Shown: positions 24,992 to 33,519, counted from the stretch's first letter. The stretch is 59,764 bases of DNA from Albimonas sp041685625 (GCA_041685625.1 JAWLFJ010000009.1:1-59764); one strand, 5' to 3'. A program made the numbers and translations. Notes: a model not told the origin generated them from the sequence alone.

Positions 24992-26602
24992 TCACGCCTC
25001 GGCCCGGGCCTCCTCGTTCTCGGCCGCCTCGGCCTCGGCCTCGGCCTCGGCGACGTCGGCCTCGGTGATCATGCCGAGCGCGAGTCGCGCGCGCATCACC
25101 ATCTCTCTCGCCTCCTCGAGGCTCACGTCGAACGGCTCCAGCACGCCGTCGTCCTTGTGGCGCTTGCCGTCGACCACGGTCCAGCCGCCGGCCAGCTCCC
25201 AGTCCGCGCAGGTGGCGAAGTCCTCCAGGGACTTGACCCCGTCCTCGGCCAGCGCCTTGAGCATCTGCGGCGACAGGCCCTCGAACTCCGCGAGGTCGTC
25301 CTGCAGGCCGAGCTCCCGCGCCTTGGCCAGCGCCTCGGCGTTCTGCGCCTCGAGGCAGTCGCGGGCGCGGGCCTGAAGCTCCTCCGCCGTCTCCTCGTCG
25401 ACGCCGTCGAGCCCGGTCAGCTCGTCCACCTCGACGAAGGCGACCTCCTCGAGGTTGGTGAAGCCTTCGGAGACCAGCAGCTGCGCGAAGAACTCGTCGA
25501 TGTCCATCGCGTCCATGAACATCTTGGTGCGCTCGGCGAACTCGGCCTGGCGGCGCTGGCTCTCCTCCTCCTCGGTGAGGATGTCGATGTCCCAGCCGGT
25601 GAGCTGGGAGGCGAGCCGCACGTTCTGCCCGCGACGGCCGATCGCCAGCGAGAGCTGCTCGTCCGGCACCACGACCTCGATTCGCCGGGCGTCCTCGTCC
25701 ATCACGACCTTCGCCACCTCCGCCGGCTGAAGGGCGTTGACGATGAAGGTCGCGGGGTCCTCGGACCACGGGATGATGTCGATCTTCTCGCCCGAAAGCT
25801 CGCTCACCACCGCCTGCACGCGCGAGCCCCGCATGCCGACGCAGGCGCCGACCGGATCGATCCCCGAATCATGGCTGATCACGCCGATCTTGGCGCGGGA
25901 GCCCGGATCGCGCGCCACCGCCTTCACCTCGATGACGCCGTCGTAGATCTCCGGCACCTCCATCTTGAAGAGCTCGGCCATGAACTCCGGCGCCGTGCGG
26001 CTGAGGAAGATCTGCGGGCCACGCACCTCCGAGCGGACGTCGCGGATGAAGGCGCGCACGCGGTCGCCGTTGCGATACATCTCGCGCGGGATCAGCTGGT
26101 CGCGACGGATCACGCCCTCGCCGCGCCCGAGATCCACGATCACGTTGCCGTATTCCACCCGCTTGACGACGCCGTTGATGATCTCGCCGACGCGGTCCTT
26201 GTACTCGTCGTACTGGCGCTCGCGCTCGGCCTCGCGCACCTTCTGCACGATCACCTGCTTGGCGGTCTGCGCCGCGATGCGCCCGAACTCCAGCGTCGGC
26301 AGCGGCTCCGAGATGAAGTCGCCCTCCTCGGCCTCCGGGTTCATCGCCCGCGCCTCGTCGAGGGAGATCTCGGTGAAGTGATTCTCCACCTCCGCGACCA
26401 CCTCGCGGGCGCGCGACATCGCCAGCTCGCCCGTCTTGCGGTCGATCACCGCGCGGATGTCGTATTCCGCGCCGTAGCGGGAGCGGGCGGCCTTGGCGAG
26501 GCTGTCCTCCATCGCCTCGATCACCAGCTCGGGCTCGATCAGCTTCTCCCGCGCGACGGCGTCCGCGATCTGCAGCAGCTCAAGCTTGTTGGCGCTGACC
26601 AT
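24992..26602 (-). CDS. nusA: Transcription termination/antitermination factor NusA
   Basis: A 536-residue RNA polymerase-binding protein. The N-terminal domain is followed by an S1 domain (IINGVVKRVEYGNVIVDLGR) and two KH domains (PEFMAELFKMEVPEIYDGVI; GRRGQNVRLASQLTGWDIDI). The C-terminus has two acidic helix-hairpin-helix repeats, around GFTNLEEVAFVEVDELTGLD and GLSPQMLKALAEDGVKSLED, and ends in an Ala/Glu tail. It overlaps rimP by 23 bp, so translation of the two is coupled. Confidence 0.97.
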   Translation of the reverse strand: MVSANKLELLQIADAVAREKLIEPELVIEAMEDSLAKAARSRYGAEYDIRAVIDRKTGELAMSRAREVVAEVENHFTEISLDEARAMNPEAEEGDFISEPLPTLEFGRIAAQTAKQVIVQKVREAERERQYDEYKDRVGEIINGVVKRVEYGNVIVDLGRGEGVIRRDQLIPREMYRNGDRVRAFIRDVRSEVRGPQIFLSRTAPEFMAELFKMEVPEIYDGVIEVKAVARDPGSRAKIGVISHDSGIDPVGACVGMRGSRVQAVVSELSGEKIDIIPWSEDPATFIVNALQPAEVAKVVMDEDARRIEVVVPDEQLSLAIGRRGQNVRLASQLTGWDIDILTEEEESQRRQAEFAERTKMFMDAMDIDEFFAQLLVSEGFTNLEEVAFVEVDELTGLDGVDEETAEELQARARDCLEAQNAEALAKARELGLQDDLAEFEGLSPQMLKALAEDGVKSLEDFATCADWELAGGWTVVDGKRHKDDGVLEPFDVSLEEAREMVMRARLALGMITEADVAEAEAEAEAAENEEARAEA

Positions 26603-27215
26603 CTCCGTCCTCCTCCTCGTCCCCGTCCTCGGGGTCGGTCTCGATCTCGTCGTACTCGCTCTCGTCGATGTCGGGGGCGAGGCCCGCGGCCTTCCGGGCG
26701 CGCAGCGATTCGGCGACCAGCTCGTCCGTCAGCACCAGCTTGGCGTCGGAGAGCCAGTCGAACTCCAGGCCGACGATCCCCTCGGGGATCTCCACCAGCA
26801 CCTCCGGCACGCCGTCGTCGCGCGTCTCCACGCCCTGCAGCACGCCCTTGAAGCGTTTTCGGCCGTCGATCATCTCGTAGGTCTCGAGCTTGGCCTCCCA
26901 GCCGGCGAAGCGCTCGAAGTCCTCGAGCCGCGTCAGCGGCCGGTCTATGCCGGGCGACGAGACCTCGAGCGAATAGGCGCTCTCGATCGGATCCTCGACG
27001 TCCAGCGCGGCGGAGACGGCGCGGCTCAGCTTGGCGCAGTCCTCCACCTCCATGCCGCCGTCGGCCGTGCGCTCGGCCATGATCTGCACGAGGTTGCTCT
27101 TCGATCCGCCCTGGAAGCGCACGCGCACGAGGCTGAATCCCATGTCCTCCGCGACGGGGCGGACGATCTCCGCGAGGCGCCGGTCGATCGGGGCCTTGGC
27201 GACGAGGTCGGTCAC
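26580..27215 (-). CDS. rimP: Ribosome maturation factor RimP
   Basis: A 211-residue 30S assembly factor. Landmarks are the N-terminal APIDRRLAEIVRPVAEDMGF, the central SYSLEVSSPGIDRPLTRLED (here read as SAYSLEVSSPG) and the SH3-like C-terminal part (FKGVLQGVETRDDGVPEVLV). The tail is very acidic. The start is GTG with GAAGGAG about 10 bp upstream. It is the first gene of rimP-nusA-ylxR-infB. A 100-nt leader with a stable hairpin precedes it. Confidence 0.95.
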   Translation of the reverse strand: MTDLVAKAPIDRRLAEIVRPVAEDMGFSLVRVRFQGGSKSNLVQIMAERTADGGMEVEDCAKLSRAVSAALDVEDPIESAYSLEVSSPGIDRPLTRLEDFERFAGWEAKLETYEMIDGRKRFKGVLQGVETRDDGVPEVLVEIPEGIVGLEFDWLSDAKLVLTDELVAESLRARKAAGLAPDIDESEYDEIETDPEDGDEEEDGDGQRQQA

Positions 27216-27246
27216 GGGTCTCGGCTCCTTCGGGGTCCGGAATGCG

Positions 27247-27272
27247 AAGGGCGGGCCTCGCGGCCCGCCCTT
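27247..27272 (-). terminator. Terminator-like hairpin in the rimP-nusA leader
   Basis: Perfect 11-bp stem AAGGGCGGGCC / GGCCCGCCCTT with a 4-nt loop, 32 bp upstream of the rimP start. It has the same form as the infB terminator (same AAGGG...CCCTT ends, 4-nt loop). It lies between the predicted promoter and the gene, so it could be an attenuator of the operon. Confidence 0.6.
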
Positions 27273-27322
27273 TCGGTTCGGTCGACCGTTCCGCGAGGAT
27301 CAGCCGCCGCTATCTGACTGGG

Positions 27323-27351
27323 CATATAGCGGCGGGACCGCCCCGGTGCAA
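27323..27351 (-). promoter_or_regulatory. Predicted sigma-70-type promoter of rimP-nusA-infB
   Basis: On the minus strand TTGCAC (27346-27351), a 17-bp spacer and TATATG (27323-27328). The predicted transcription start is near 27316, giving a leader of about 100 nt. The -10 lies on one arm of a 10-bp inverted repeat, CCGCCGCTAT / ATAGCGGCGG (27304-27335), which could be an operator. Confidence 0.5.
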
Positions 27352-27712
27352 GGGCTCGGAAGCGAGGCGACCGGGCCGGCGCCTTGACAACCCGCGCGTG
27401 CATCCACTCCTCTCCGGCGGAGCGGGAGTCCGGAGGCGCGAAGGTCAGGATCAGGGGAGGCTCCTCGACTTCCCACACGGCACGGACCGCCTTCTCCTCT
27501 CCGATCTCGACGCGGGCGGGCTTCCGAGAACTCGCCTGGCGCGAGACGCCGCGCGGCGCGCTGCTGCGCCTCGGACCGGGCGAGGGCGCCCTCTTCGTCG
27601 GCCTCGCGCCGGAGATCTCGGACCGGGCGACCTCCGGCCGCTCCGAGCGGCGGAACGCCGCCCCGCCGCGCGCGTTGCTGCCATACCGAAACGCCAGACG
27701 AAGGAGGCCGCC
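27352..27712. other. Intergenic region between rimP promoter and dodecin gene
   Basis: About 360 bp. A plus-strand open frame from a TTG at 27384 to 27716 runs through it, but it has Ser/Arg-rich composition, no recognisable domain and runs into the dodecin start. A consensus TTGACA occurs at 27383-27388 with no matching -10. The dodecin RBS AAGGAGG lies at its end. No supported gene. Confidence 0.5.
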
Positions 27713-27916
27713 ATGAGCATCGCTCGCGTGACCGAAATCTCCGCCACCTCGCCGCAGAGCTTCGACGACGCCGTCAAGCAGGGCATCGACCGCGCCGGCA
27801 AGACCCTTCGCGGCATCAAGAGCGCCTGGGTGAAGGACCAGAACGTCGAGATCGACAACGGCTCGGTCACCGGCTACCGGGTCAACCTGCTGGTGACGTT
27901 CGAACTCGACGGCTGA
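27713..27916 (+). CDS. Dodecin family protein
   Basis: A 67-residue protein of standard dodecin length: MSIARVTEISATSPQSFDDA, then IKSAWVKDQNVEIDNGSVTG and a final strand NLLVTFELDG. Dodecins form hollow dodecamers that store flavin (FMN/FAD, riboflavin) or CoA in the cytoplasm. The conserved Trp of the flavin stack is in KSAWVKDQ. The start is supported by AAGGAGG at 7 bp. It is convergent with the MFS gene, 8 bp apart. Confidence 0.93.
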   Translation: MSIARVTEISATSPQSFDDAVKQGIDRAGKTLRGIKSAWVKDQNVEIDNGSVTGYRVNLLVTFELDG

Positions 27917-27924
27917 GCGGAACG

Positions 27925-29202
27925 TCAGGCGGGCGCCGCCCCCGGCGGCGGCGCTCCGCGATCCGCCAGCGGCGTCTCGCGGATCGGCAGATGCACCAGC
28001 GCCGAAAAGGCGCCGATGCCGATGCCGATCCACCAGACCAGATCGTAGCTGCCGTACCGGTCGTAGAGCGCGCCGCCGAGCCAGACGCCGAGGAACCCGC
28101 CGATCTGGTGGCTGAGGAAGATGAAGCCGTAGAGCGTTCCCATGTAGCGCAGCCCGTAGATGTAGCCGACGAGCCCCGCCGTCAGCGGCACCGTCGCCAG
28201 CCACAGCGCCCCCATCGTCGCCGCGAAGACGATCACCGTCGCCGGCGTCATCGGCGTCAGGATGAACACGATCGAGACGACGGTGCGTCCGACATAGATC
28301 AGGCTGAGCAGATACTTCTTCGGAAAGCGCGAGCCGAGCCGCCCGGCCGCCACCGTCCCGACGATGTTCATCACCCCGATCAGCGCGATCGACCAGGCGC
28401 CCAGCGCCGAAGTCGTCGTCACCCCCAGCCCCGCCAGCACGCCCGACGGGTCGATCGCCCCGCAGACCTCCGTCACGAAGGCGGGGAAATGCGCCGTCAG
28501 GAACGCGATCTGATAGCCGCACGAGAAGAAGCCGAGGAAGATCAGCGTGTAGGACGGATCGCGGAAGGCCCGCCCCACGACCTGCCCCATGGTCTCCTCC
28601 AGCGCCGCCTTGCCCCGCGTCGGCGGCGCCGTCAGCAGCGGCAGCAGCAGCAGCACCGAAAGCGCCACCGCCGCGAACACGAGGAACGTCCCGTCCCAGC
28701 CCGAGACGCCGATCAGCGCCTCCGCCAGCGGCGGGAACAGGATCTGCCCCAGCGATCCCACGGCCGTCGCCAGCGCCAGCGCCATCGAGCGGTTGCGGTC
28801 CGAGGCCGCGCGCCCGACCAGCGCCAGCACCACGCCGAAGCCGGTGCCCGCCGCGCCCATCCCGATCACGAAGTTCAGCAGCTGATGCTGCTCCGGCGTC
28901 GCGGCGTAGGCCGAAAGCGCGAGGCCGACGGCATAGGCCAGCGCCCCGATGGTCAGCGCCGGCCGCTCGCCCCATTTCTCGGCGATCGCCCCGAACAGCG
29001 GCGTCCCGAAGCCCCACGCCAGGTTCGAGATCGCGATCGCCAGCGAATACTCCGCACGCGGCCAGGCGAAATGCTCCGCGATCGGCACCTGGAACACCCC
29101 GGCGGCCGAGCGGACGCCGAAACTGACGATGAGGATCAGCGCCCCGGCGATCAGAACCGGCGTGACCAGCTTCTCGGAACGGGCGGCGGCGTGAGGCGTC
29201 AT
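27925..29202 (-). CDS. MFS transporter
   Basis: A 425-residue, 12-segment major facilitator. The start at 29202 (MTPHAAARSEKLVTPVLIAG) is preferred over an ATG 12 codons upstream. The conserved loop 2-3 motif appears as FGAIAEKWGERPAL. The membrane segments alternate regularly, and loop 8-9 has AAGRLGSRFPKKYLL. It resembles the oxalate/formate-like and monocarboxylate-type (MCT-like) MFS permeases. The substrate is not predictable. Confidence 0.85.
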   Translation of the reverse strand: MTPHAAARSEKLVTPVLIAGALILIVSFGVRSAAGVFQVPIAEHFAWPRAEYSLAIAISNLAWGFGTPLFGAIAEKWGERPALTIGALAYAVGLALSAYAATPEQHQLLNFVIGMGAAGTGFGVVLALVGRAASDRNRSMALALATAVGSLGQILFPPLAEALIGVSGWDGTFLVFAAVALSVLLLLPLLTAPPTRGKAALEETMGQVVGRAFRDPSYTLIFLGFFSCGYQIAFLTAHFPAFVTEVCGAIDPSGVLAGLGVTTTSALGAWSIALIGVMNIVGTVAAGRLGSRFPKKYLLSLIYVGRTVVSIVFILTPMTPATVIVFAATMGALWLATVPLTAGLVGYIYGLRYMGTLYGFIFLSHQIGGFLGVWLGGALYDRYGSYDLVWWIGIGIGAFSALVHLPIRETPLADRGAPPPGAAPA

Positions 29203-29381
29203 GGCAGGTCCTTCGCGGCGGAGCCGCGGATCATGCACGAAGCCGCGCGCGGCGCCAGACGCCTCGGCGGGATCGGCGTCGCGGCGCCGCCGAAGGGGCT
29301 GACCGCACCCGCCCGAGGCGCTAGGAGAGGCCTCCGAGGAGGGCCGCCGACCATGACCGCCACGCCCGTGACCGAGACGAG

Positions 29382-30497
29382 ATGACCGCCGACACCCCGC
29401 TCTCGCGCTACCGCGCCAAGGTGAAGGCCGGCGCGCTCGCGCCCGACCCCGCCCAGGCCGCGGCGGCCGAGCAGCTCCAGCTTCTCCACGACCGGCTGCG
29501 CGACTACGACCCCGGCCGCGGCAAGTCCGTCTCCCGCGGCTGGTTCGGCTGGGGCCGCGACAAGGCCCGGCCGGAGCCGCTGGCCGGCCTCTACCTCTAC
29601 GGCGGCGTCGGGCGCGGCAAGTCGATGCTGATGGACCTGTTCTTCGACCTCGCGCCGGTGAAGCGGAAGCGCCGCGTCCACTTCCACGCCTTCATGCAGG
29701 AGGTGCACGCCGGCATCGCCGCCGCCCGCGCCCGCGGCGTCGGAGATCCGATCCCCCATGTCGCCGACGCGGTGGCCGAGCACGCCACCCTGCTCTGCTT
29801 CGACGAGATGCAGATCGGCGACGTCGCCGACGCCATGATCGTCGGCCGCCTGTTCGAGGCGCTGTTCGAGCGCGGCGTCGTCGTCGTCGCCACCTCCAAC
29901 CGCCACCCGGACGACCTCTACAAGGACGGCCTCAACCGCCGGGTCTTCCTGCCCTTCATCGCCATGCTGAAGGAGCGGCTGGACCTCCACCACCTCGAGG
30001 GCGGCGAGGACCATCGCCGCGACCGCACCGTCGGCGAGCCGCGCTGGATCCACCCCCTGGGCCCGGAAGCCGACGCCGCCGCCGACCGCATCTGGCGCGA
30101 ACTCTCGGAGGGTCCCGAGGCGCCGCTGCGCCTGAAGGTCGCCGGGCGCGAGACGATCCTGCCCCGCGCCGCCGGGGGCGCCGTCCGCACCACCTTCGAC
30201 GCCCTCTGCGGCCGCCCCCTCGGCGCCGGCGACTACCTCGCGCTGGCCGAGGCGGTCGACGCCCTCGTGCTCGAGCACGTCCCCCGTCTCTCGCGCGCCC
30301 GCAACAACGAGGCCAAGCGCTTCGTCACCCTGATCGACGCGCTCTACGAGGCCGGCGTGCGCCTCTACGCCACCGCCGAGGCGCCGCCGGACGACCTCTA
30401 CATGGAAGGCCCCGGCGCCTTCGAGTTCCGCCGCACCTCCAGCCGGCTGGAGGAGATGCGCTCCGCCGACTGGCCGCGCGAATCCGCTCCGGCGTGA
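29382..30497 (+). CDS. zapE: AFG1/ZapE-family ATPase
   Basis: A 371-residue AAA+-like ATPase. Walker A is LYGGVGRGKSMLMDLFF, Walker B LLCFDEMQIGDVADA, and sensor I VVVVATSNRHPDDLYKDGLN. In E. coli ZapE binds FtsZ and modulates the division ring; the mitochondrial homologue Afg1/LACE1 supports respiratory complex turnover. The start is ATG at 29382, following an ACGAGATG context with a weak ribosome site. Confidence 0.9.
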   Translation: MTADTPLSRYRAKVKAGALAPDPAQAAAAEQLQLLHDRLRDYDPGRGKSVSRGWFGWGRDKARPEPLAGLYLYGGVGRGKSMLMDLFFDLAPVKRKRRVHFHAFMQEVHAGIAAARARGVGDPIPHVADAVAEHATLLCFDEMQIGDVADAMIVGRLFEALFERGVVVVATSNRHPDDLYKDGLNRRVFLPFIAMLKERLDLHHLEGGEDHRRDRTVGEPRWIHPLGPEADAAADRIWRELSEGPEAPLRLKVAGRETILPRAAGGAVRTTFDALCGRPLGAGDYLALAEAVDALVLEHVPRLSRARNNEAKRFVTLIDALYEAGVRLYATAEAPPDDLYMEGPGAFEFRRTSSRLEEMRSADWPRESAPA

Positions 30498-30563
30498 CGC
30501 AGGTCACAGCGCGTTCAGCGCCCGCCCCCTAGCCTTCCGCAAGGGGAAGCGGGGGAGGACGGG

Positions 30564-31250
30564 ATGCTGTTCGAAAAGCCGGAGCGCGCGGTCGATCGCG
30601 TGTTCGTCCACTGCAGCGCGACGGACCGTCCCGAACACGACTCGGTCGAGGTGATGCGCCGCTGGCACGTCGACGACAACGGCTGGTCCGACGTCGGCTA
30701 CCACGTCTTCATCCGCAAGGACGGCGTCGCCGAGGCCGGCCGCCCGTTGGAGCGGACGCCCGCCGCGCAGGCCGGGAACAATACCGGAACCATCGCGATC
30801 TGCCTGCACGGCCTCGAGGAGTCGAAGTTCACCGAAGCCCAGTTCGAGACGCTGATCGACCTCTGCCGGCAGATCCTCGCGGCCTATGAAGGCGGCGTCA
30901 CCTTCCACGGCCACCGCGAAGTCGCCGCCAAGGAATGCCCGGTGTTCGACTACAAGGCCGTGCTCGGCCTCGACGCCAACGGCGAGATGGTGTTCAAGCC
31001 GAGCGCCGACCCCGCGACCTCCGACGAGGCCGAGGCCGGGTCCGGCGCCCCCGAGCCCTTGCTCCGCATCACCGCCCGGGGTCCCGCCGTCCGTCGCCTG
31101 CAGAAGCGCCTCAAGGACGCCGGCCACGACGTCGTCGTGGACGGGATCTTCGGCCAAGGCACCCACGTCGCGCTGAAGGCCTTCCAGAAGGCCGCGGGCC
31201 TCACGAGCGACGGCATCGCCGGTCCGCGCACCTGGGCGGCCCTCGGCTGA
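30564..31250 (+). CDS. N-acetylmuramoyl-L-alanine amidase with peptidoglycan-binding domain
   Basis: A 228-residue, two-domain protein. Residues 10-130 are an amidase-2 zinc amidase of the T7-lysozyme type. The zinc ligands appear to be the His in VFVHCSATDR, the His in FHGHREVAAKECP and the Cys of KECPVF. Residues 165-228 are a PG-binding-1 repeat (RRLQKRLKDAGHDVVVDGIF, then FQKAAGLTSDGIAGPRTW). There is no signal peptide, as in phage endolysins. No other phage gene lies nearby, so it may be a domesticated endolysin or a cell-wall recycling or lysis enzyme. Confidence 0.85.
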   Translation: MLFEKPERAVDRVFVHCSATDRPEHDSVEVMRRWHVDDNGWSDVGYHVFIRKDGVAEAGRPLERTPAAQAGNNTGTIAICLHGLEESKFTEAQFETLIDLCRQILAAYEGGVTFHGHREVAAKECPVFDYKAVLGLDANGEMVFKPSADPATSDEAEAGSGAPEPLLRITARGPAVRRLQKRLKDAGHDVVVDGIFGQGTHVALKAFQKAAGLTSDGIAGPRTWAALG

Positions 31251-31294
31251 GCCTGCCGGCCTTCTTTCGAAGACGCGACCGCGCGGAGGCCCCC

Positions 31295-31969
31295 ATGCCG
31301 CCCACCCCCACCCTTCGCGACCGCCTCGAAGCCGGCGCGATCGCGCTGATCGACGCCGAGGGGCCGAGGTTGCGCGTCCGCCCGATCCGACGGTCGGACG
31401 CTCCTTCCATGATGCGCGGCTACGACGCCCTCAGCGAGCAGGGCAAATGGTTCCGCATGCTCCACGCCCTGCCGCATCTGAGTCCGAAGATGGCCGAACG
31501 TCTCTGCTCTCCGGACCCGGAGACCGACCTCTGCGTCGTGGTGGAGGGCCGGCCGGAAATCGGGGGCCTCGCGGACGAGCTTCTCGGCGGCGCCCGCATC
31601 GCCGGCTGCCGCAGGGACGCCTGGGCCGAGTTCGCCGTCTCCGTCCGGCCGGAGGCGCGTGGCCGCGGGCTGGCGAAGGGCTGTCTGCGGATCGTCCTCG
31701 CCGCGGTGGGGGAGATGGGCTGCGCCGGCGCCTACGGCATCGTCAGCCGCCGCAACGCGCCGATGATCGGCCTCGCCCGCGCTCTCGGCCTCTCGATCCG
31801 CCCCGATCCCCACGACGCGGCGCTGCTGCGCGCCGAGATCGCGGTCGAGGACATCCCGCCGTTCGACGCCGTCGCGCTGAACGAAGACGGCCCCGCCGCG
31901 AGGACGGGGCCGCCGGCCGATCCGGGAACGCCGGTGGTCAGGCCACCCGCTCGACCATCATCTTCTTGA
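31295..31969 (+). CDS. GNAT-family N-acetyltransferase
   Basis: A 224-residue protein with a GNAT core. RLRVRPIRRSDAPSMMRGYD is the N-terminal strand. FAVSVRPEARGRGLAKGCLR carries the acetyl-CoA pyrophosphate loop (RGRGLA). AYGIVSRRNAPMIGLARALG is the last helix-strand. It is of the type fused to acyl-CoA synthetases in Pat enzymes but stands alone here. The final 10 codons overlap the 3' end of sdhB on the other strand and the coding region contains the shared hairpin at 31888-31912. The substrate is unknown. Confidence 0.8.
   Translation: MPPTPTLRDRLEAGAIALIDAEGPRLRVRPIRRSDAPSMMRGYDALSEQGKWFRMLHALPHLSPKMAERLCSPDPETDLCVVVEGRPEIGGLADELLGGARIAGCRRDAWAEFAVSVRPEARGRGLAKGCLRIVLAAVGEMGCAGAYGIVSRRNAPMIGLARALGLSIRPDPHDAALLRAEIAVEDIPPFDAVALNEDGPAARTGPPADPGTPVVRPPARPSSS
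31888..31912 (-). terminator. Hairpin downstream of sdhB, inside the GNAT 3' end
   Basis: Stem CGGCCCCG / CGGGGCCG with a 9-nt loop, 26 bp beyond the sdhB stop. It is the likely end of the sdh transcript although it is embedded in the convergent GNAT coding sequence. Confidence 0.5.
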
Positions 31970-32717
31970 TCTCGGCGATGGCCTTCGCCGGATTGAGGTT
32001 CTTCGGGCAGGTCTTGGCGCAGTTCATGATCGTGTGGCAGCGGTACAGCCGGAACGGATCCTCGAGGAAGTCCAGCCGCTCCTGCGTCGCCTCGTCCCGG
32101 CTGTCGACCAGCCAGCGATAGGCGTGCAGCAGCGCGGCGGGGCCGAGGTAGCGGTCGCCGTTCCACCAGTAGCTCGGACAGGCGGTCGAGCAGCAGGCGC
32201 ACATCACGCACTCGTAGAGCCCGTCGAGCTTCTTGCGGTCCTCGATGGTCTGGCGCCACTCGTGCTCGGGGTTCGGGGTCTCGGTCTCCAGCCACGGCAT
32301 GATCGCCGCGTGCTGGGCGTAGAAATGCGTCAGGTCCGGCACAAGGTCCTTCACCACCGGCATGTGCGGCAGCGGATAGATCTTCACGTCGCCGTCGATC
32401 TCGTCGAGCCCGTGGATGCAGGCCAGCGTGTTGGCGCCGTTGATGTTGAAGGCGCAGGAGCCGCAGATCCCCTCGCGGCAGGAGCGGCGGAAGGTCAGCG
32501 TCGGATCGATCTCGTTCTTGATCTTGATGAGGGCGTCGAGGACCATCGGCCCGCAGTCGTCCTCGTCGATCCAGTAGGTGTCGATCCGCGGGTTCTTCCC
32601 GGTGTCGGGATCCCAGCGATAGACCTGCACCTTGCGCGGCTTCACCGCGCCGTCCGGCTTCGGCCAGGTCTTGCCGACCATGATCCGCGAGTTCTTGGGC
32701 AGGGTGAGTTCGACCAT
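31938..32717 (-). CDS. sdhB: Succinate dehydrogenase iron-sulfur subunit
   Basis: A 259-residue electron-transfer subunit of complex II. The [2Fe-2S] ligands are in CREGICGSCAFNINGANTLAC (CREGICGSC and the last Cys). The [4Fe-4S] and [3Fe-4S] ligands are in CVMCACCSTACPSYW and CHTIMNCAKTCPKNLNPAKA. WIDEDDCGPMVLDALIKIKN is the N-terminal ferredoxin part. It is peripheral to the inner membrane. It is separated from sdhA by a methyltransferase gene, which is unusual. Confidence 0.97.
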   Translation of the reverse strand: MVELTLPKNSRIMVGKTWPKPDGAVKPRKVQVYRWDPDTGKNPRIDTYWIDEDDCGPMVLDALIKIKNEIDPTLTFRRSCREGICGSCAFNINGANTLACIHGLDEIDGDVKIYPLPHMPVVKDLVPDLTHFYAQHAAIMPWLETETPNPEHEWRQTIEDRKKLDGLYECVMCACCSTACPSYWWNGDRYLGPAALLHAYRWLVDSRDEATQERLDFLEDPFRLYRCHTIMNCAKTCPKNLNPAKAIAEIKKMMVERVA

Positions 32718-32760
32718 GCGAAGGGGCTCCTTTCGTGCGTCTCGGCCCGGCGGAAGCCGG

Positions 32761-33504
32761 TCAGCGGGGCTTTCGGGCGACGAACACCGTCTCGCCCCGC
32801 GTCAGGCCGTGGCGCGCCACGTCGGGCTCCACGGCGGTGAATTCGTCGGGCGCGAGGCCCGCGGCGCGCAGCCGGTCGCGGAAATCCCGCCCGTAGAAGC
32901 GCCGATGGTCCGGATCCGTGCAGTAGAGCCGGCGTTCCTCCGGCCCCCAGTCCGGTCCCTGCTCCAGCGTCTCGGCCCAGCCTTCGACCAGCGGCACGGT
33001 GAGCACCGCAAACCCGCCCGGGCTCAGCACCCGCCGGATCTCGGCCAGCGCCGCCCGGTCGTCGACATGCTCCAGGACGTGGTTCGCCACGATCACGTCA
33101 AAGCGTCCCTCGGGCAGCGCCATCGCCTCGAGGTCGAGGGTCACGTCGTAGGCCGGGTTGTGCAGATCCGCCGTCGCATATTCCCGCACATGGGCGAGCG
33201 CGGCGCGCATCCAAGGCTCGGCGGCGAAATGCAGCACCCGCGCCTCACGCCCGATCGGCGCGGCGCGGTCCAGCCACAGCTTCAGCAGCCGGTGCCGCGG
33301 GCGCGAGTCGCAGCCGGGGCACCATACCGAAGGCTTGTGCCGGTGCGCCGCGAACGGCCCCTCGTAGCCGCAGATCGGGCAGAGCATCGGCCGCGGCGAC
33401 TCCGCGACCTTGCGGAAATGCTCCAGCGCGAGGCGCGTGCGGTGCGCGAAGACCGCCTCGGTCTCCGCCCGCGTGCGCCCGACGCCGAGCCCGTCCGCAC
33501 CCAT
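32761..33504 (-). CDS. Zinc-ribbon class I methyltransferase inside the sdh operon
   Basis: A 247-residue protein. An N-terminal Cys pair set, CPICGYEGPF and WCPGCDSRPRHR (CxxC-x~19-CxxC), forms a probable zinc ribbon. A SAM methyltransferase domain follows: motif I is degenerate (VLHFAAEPWMRAALAHV), but the later motifs FDVIVANHVLEHVDDRAAL and IRRVLSPGGFAVLTVP are clear. The layout resembles methyltransferases of surface-glycan or RNA-like substrates. Genes on both sides are sdhA (15 bp) and sdhB (43 bp), so it should be co-transcribed with complex II. The target is unknown. Confidence 0.8.
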   Translation of the reverse strand: MGADGLGVGRTRAETEAVFAHRTRLALEHFRKVAESPRPMLCPICGYEGPFAAHRHKPSVWCPGCDSRPRHRLLKLWLDRAAPIGREARVLHFAAEPWMRAALAHVREYATADLHNPAYDVTLDLEAMALPEGRFDVIVANHVLEHVDDRAALAEIRRVLSPGGFAVLTVPLVEGWAETLEQGPDWGPEERRLYCTDPDHRRFYGRDFRDRLRAAGLAPDEFTAVEPDVARHGLTRGETVFVARKPR

Positions 33505-33519
33505 GCCCAGCCGCCGCCT

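Noticed and set aside
27383..27388. Perfect TTGACA as a promoter for dodecin
   Set aside because: No -10-like hexamer at 16-18 bp and the gene starts over 300 bp away.
27384..27716. Plus-strand frame starting at a TTG before the dodecin gene
   Set aside because: Low-complexity Ser/Arg composition, no ribosome site and overlap with the dodecin start. Kept as intergenic.
30775..30793. GGGAACAATACCGGAACC as another copy of the dispersed 16-bp element
   Set aside because: It is in the amidase coding region (Gly-Asn-Asn-Thr-Gly-Thr) and only partly matches.
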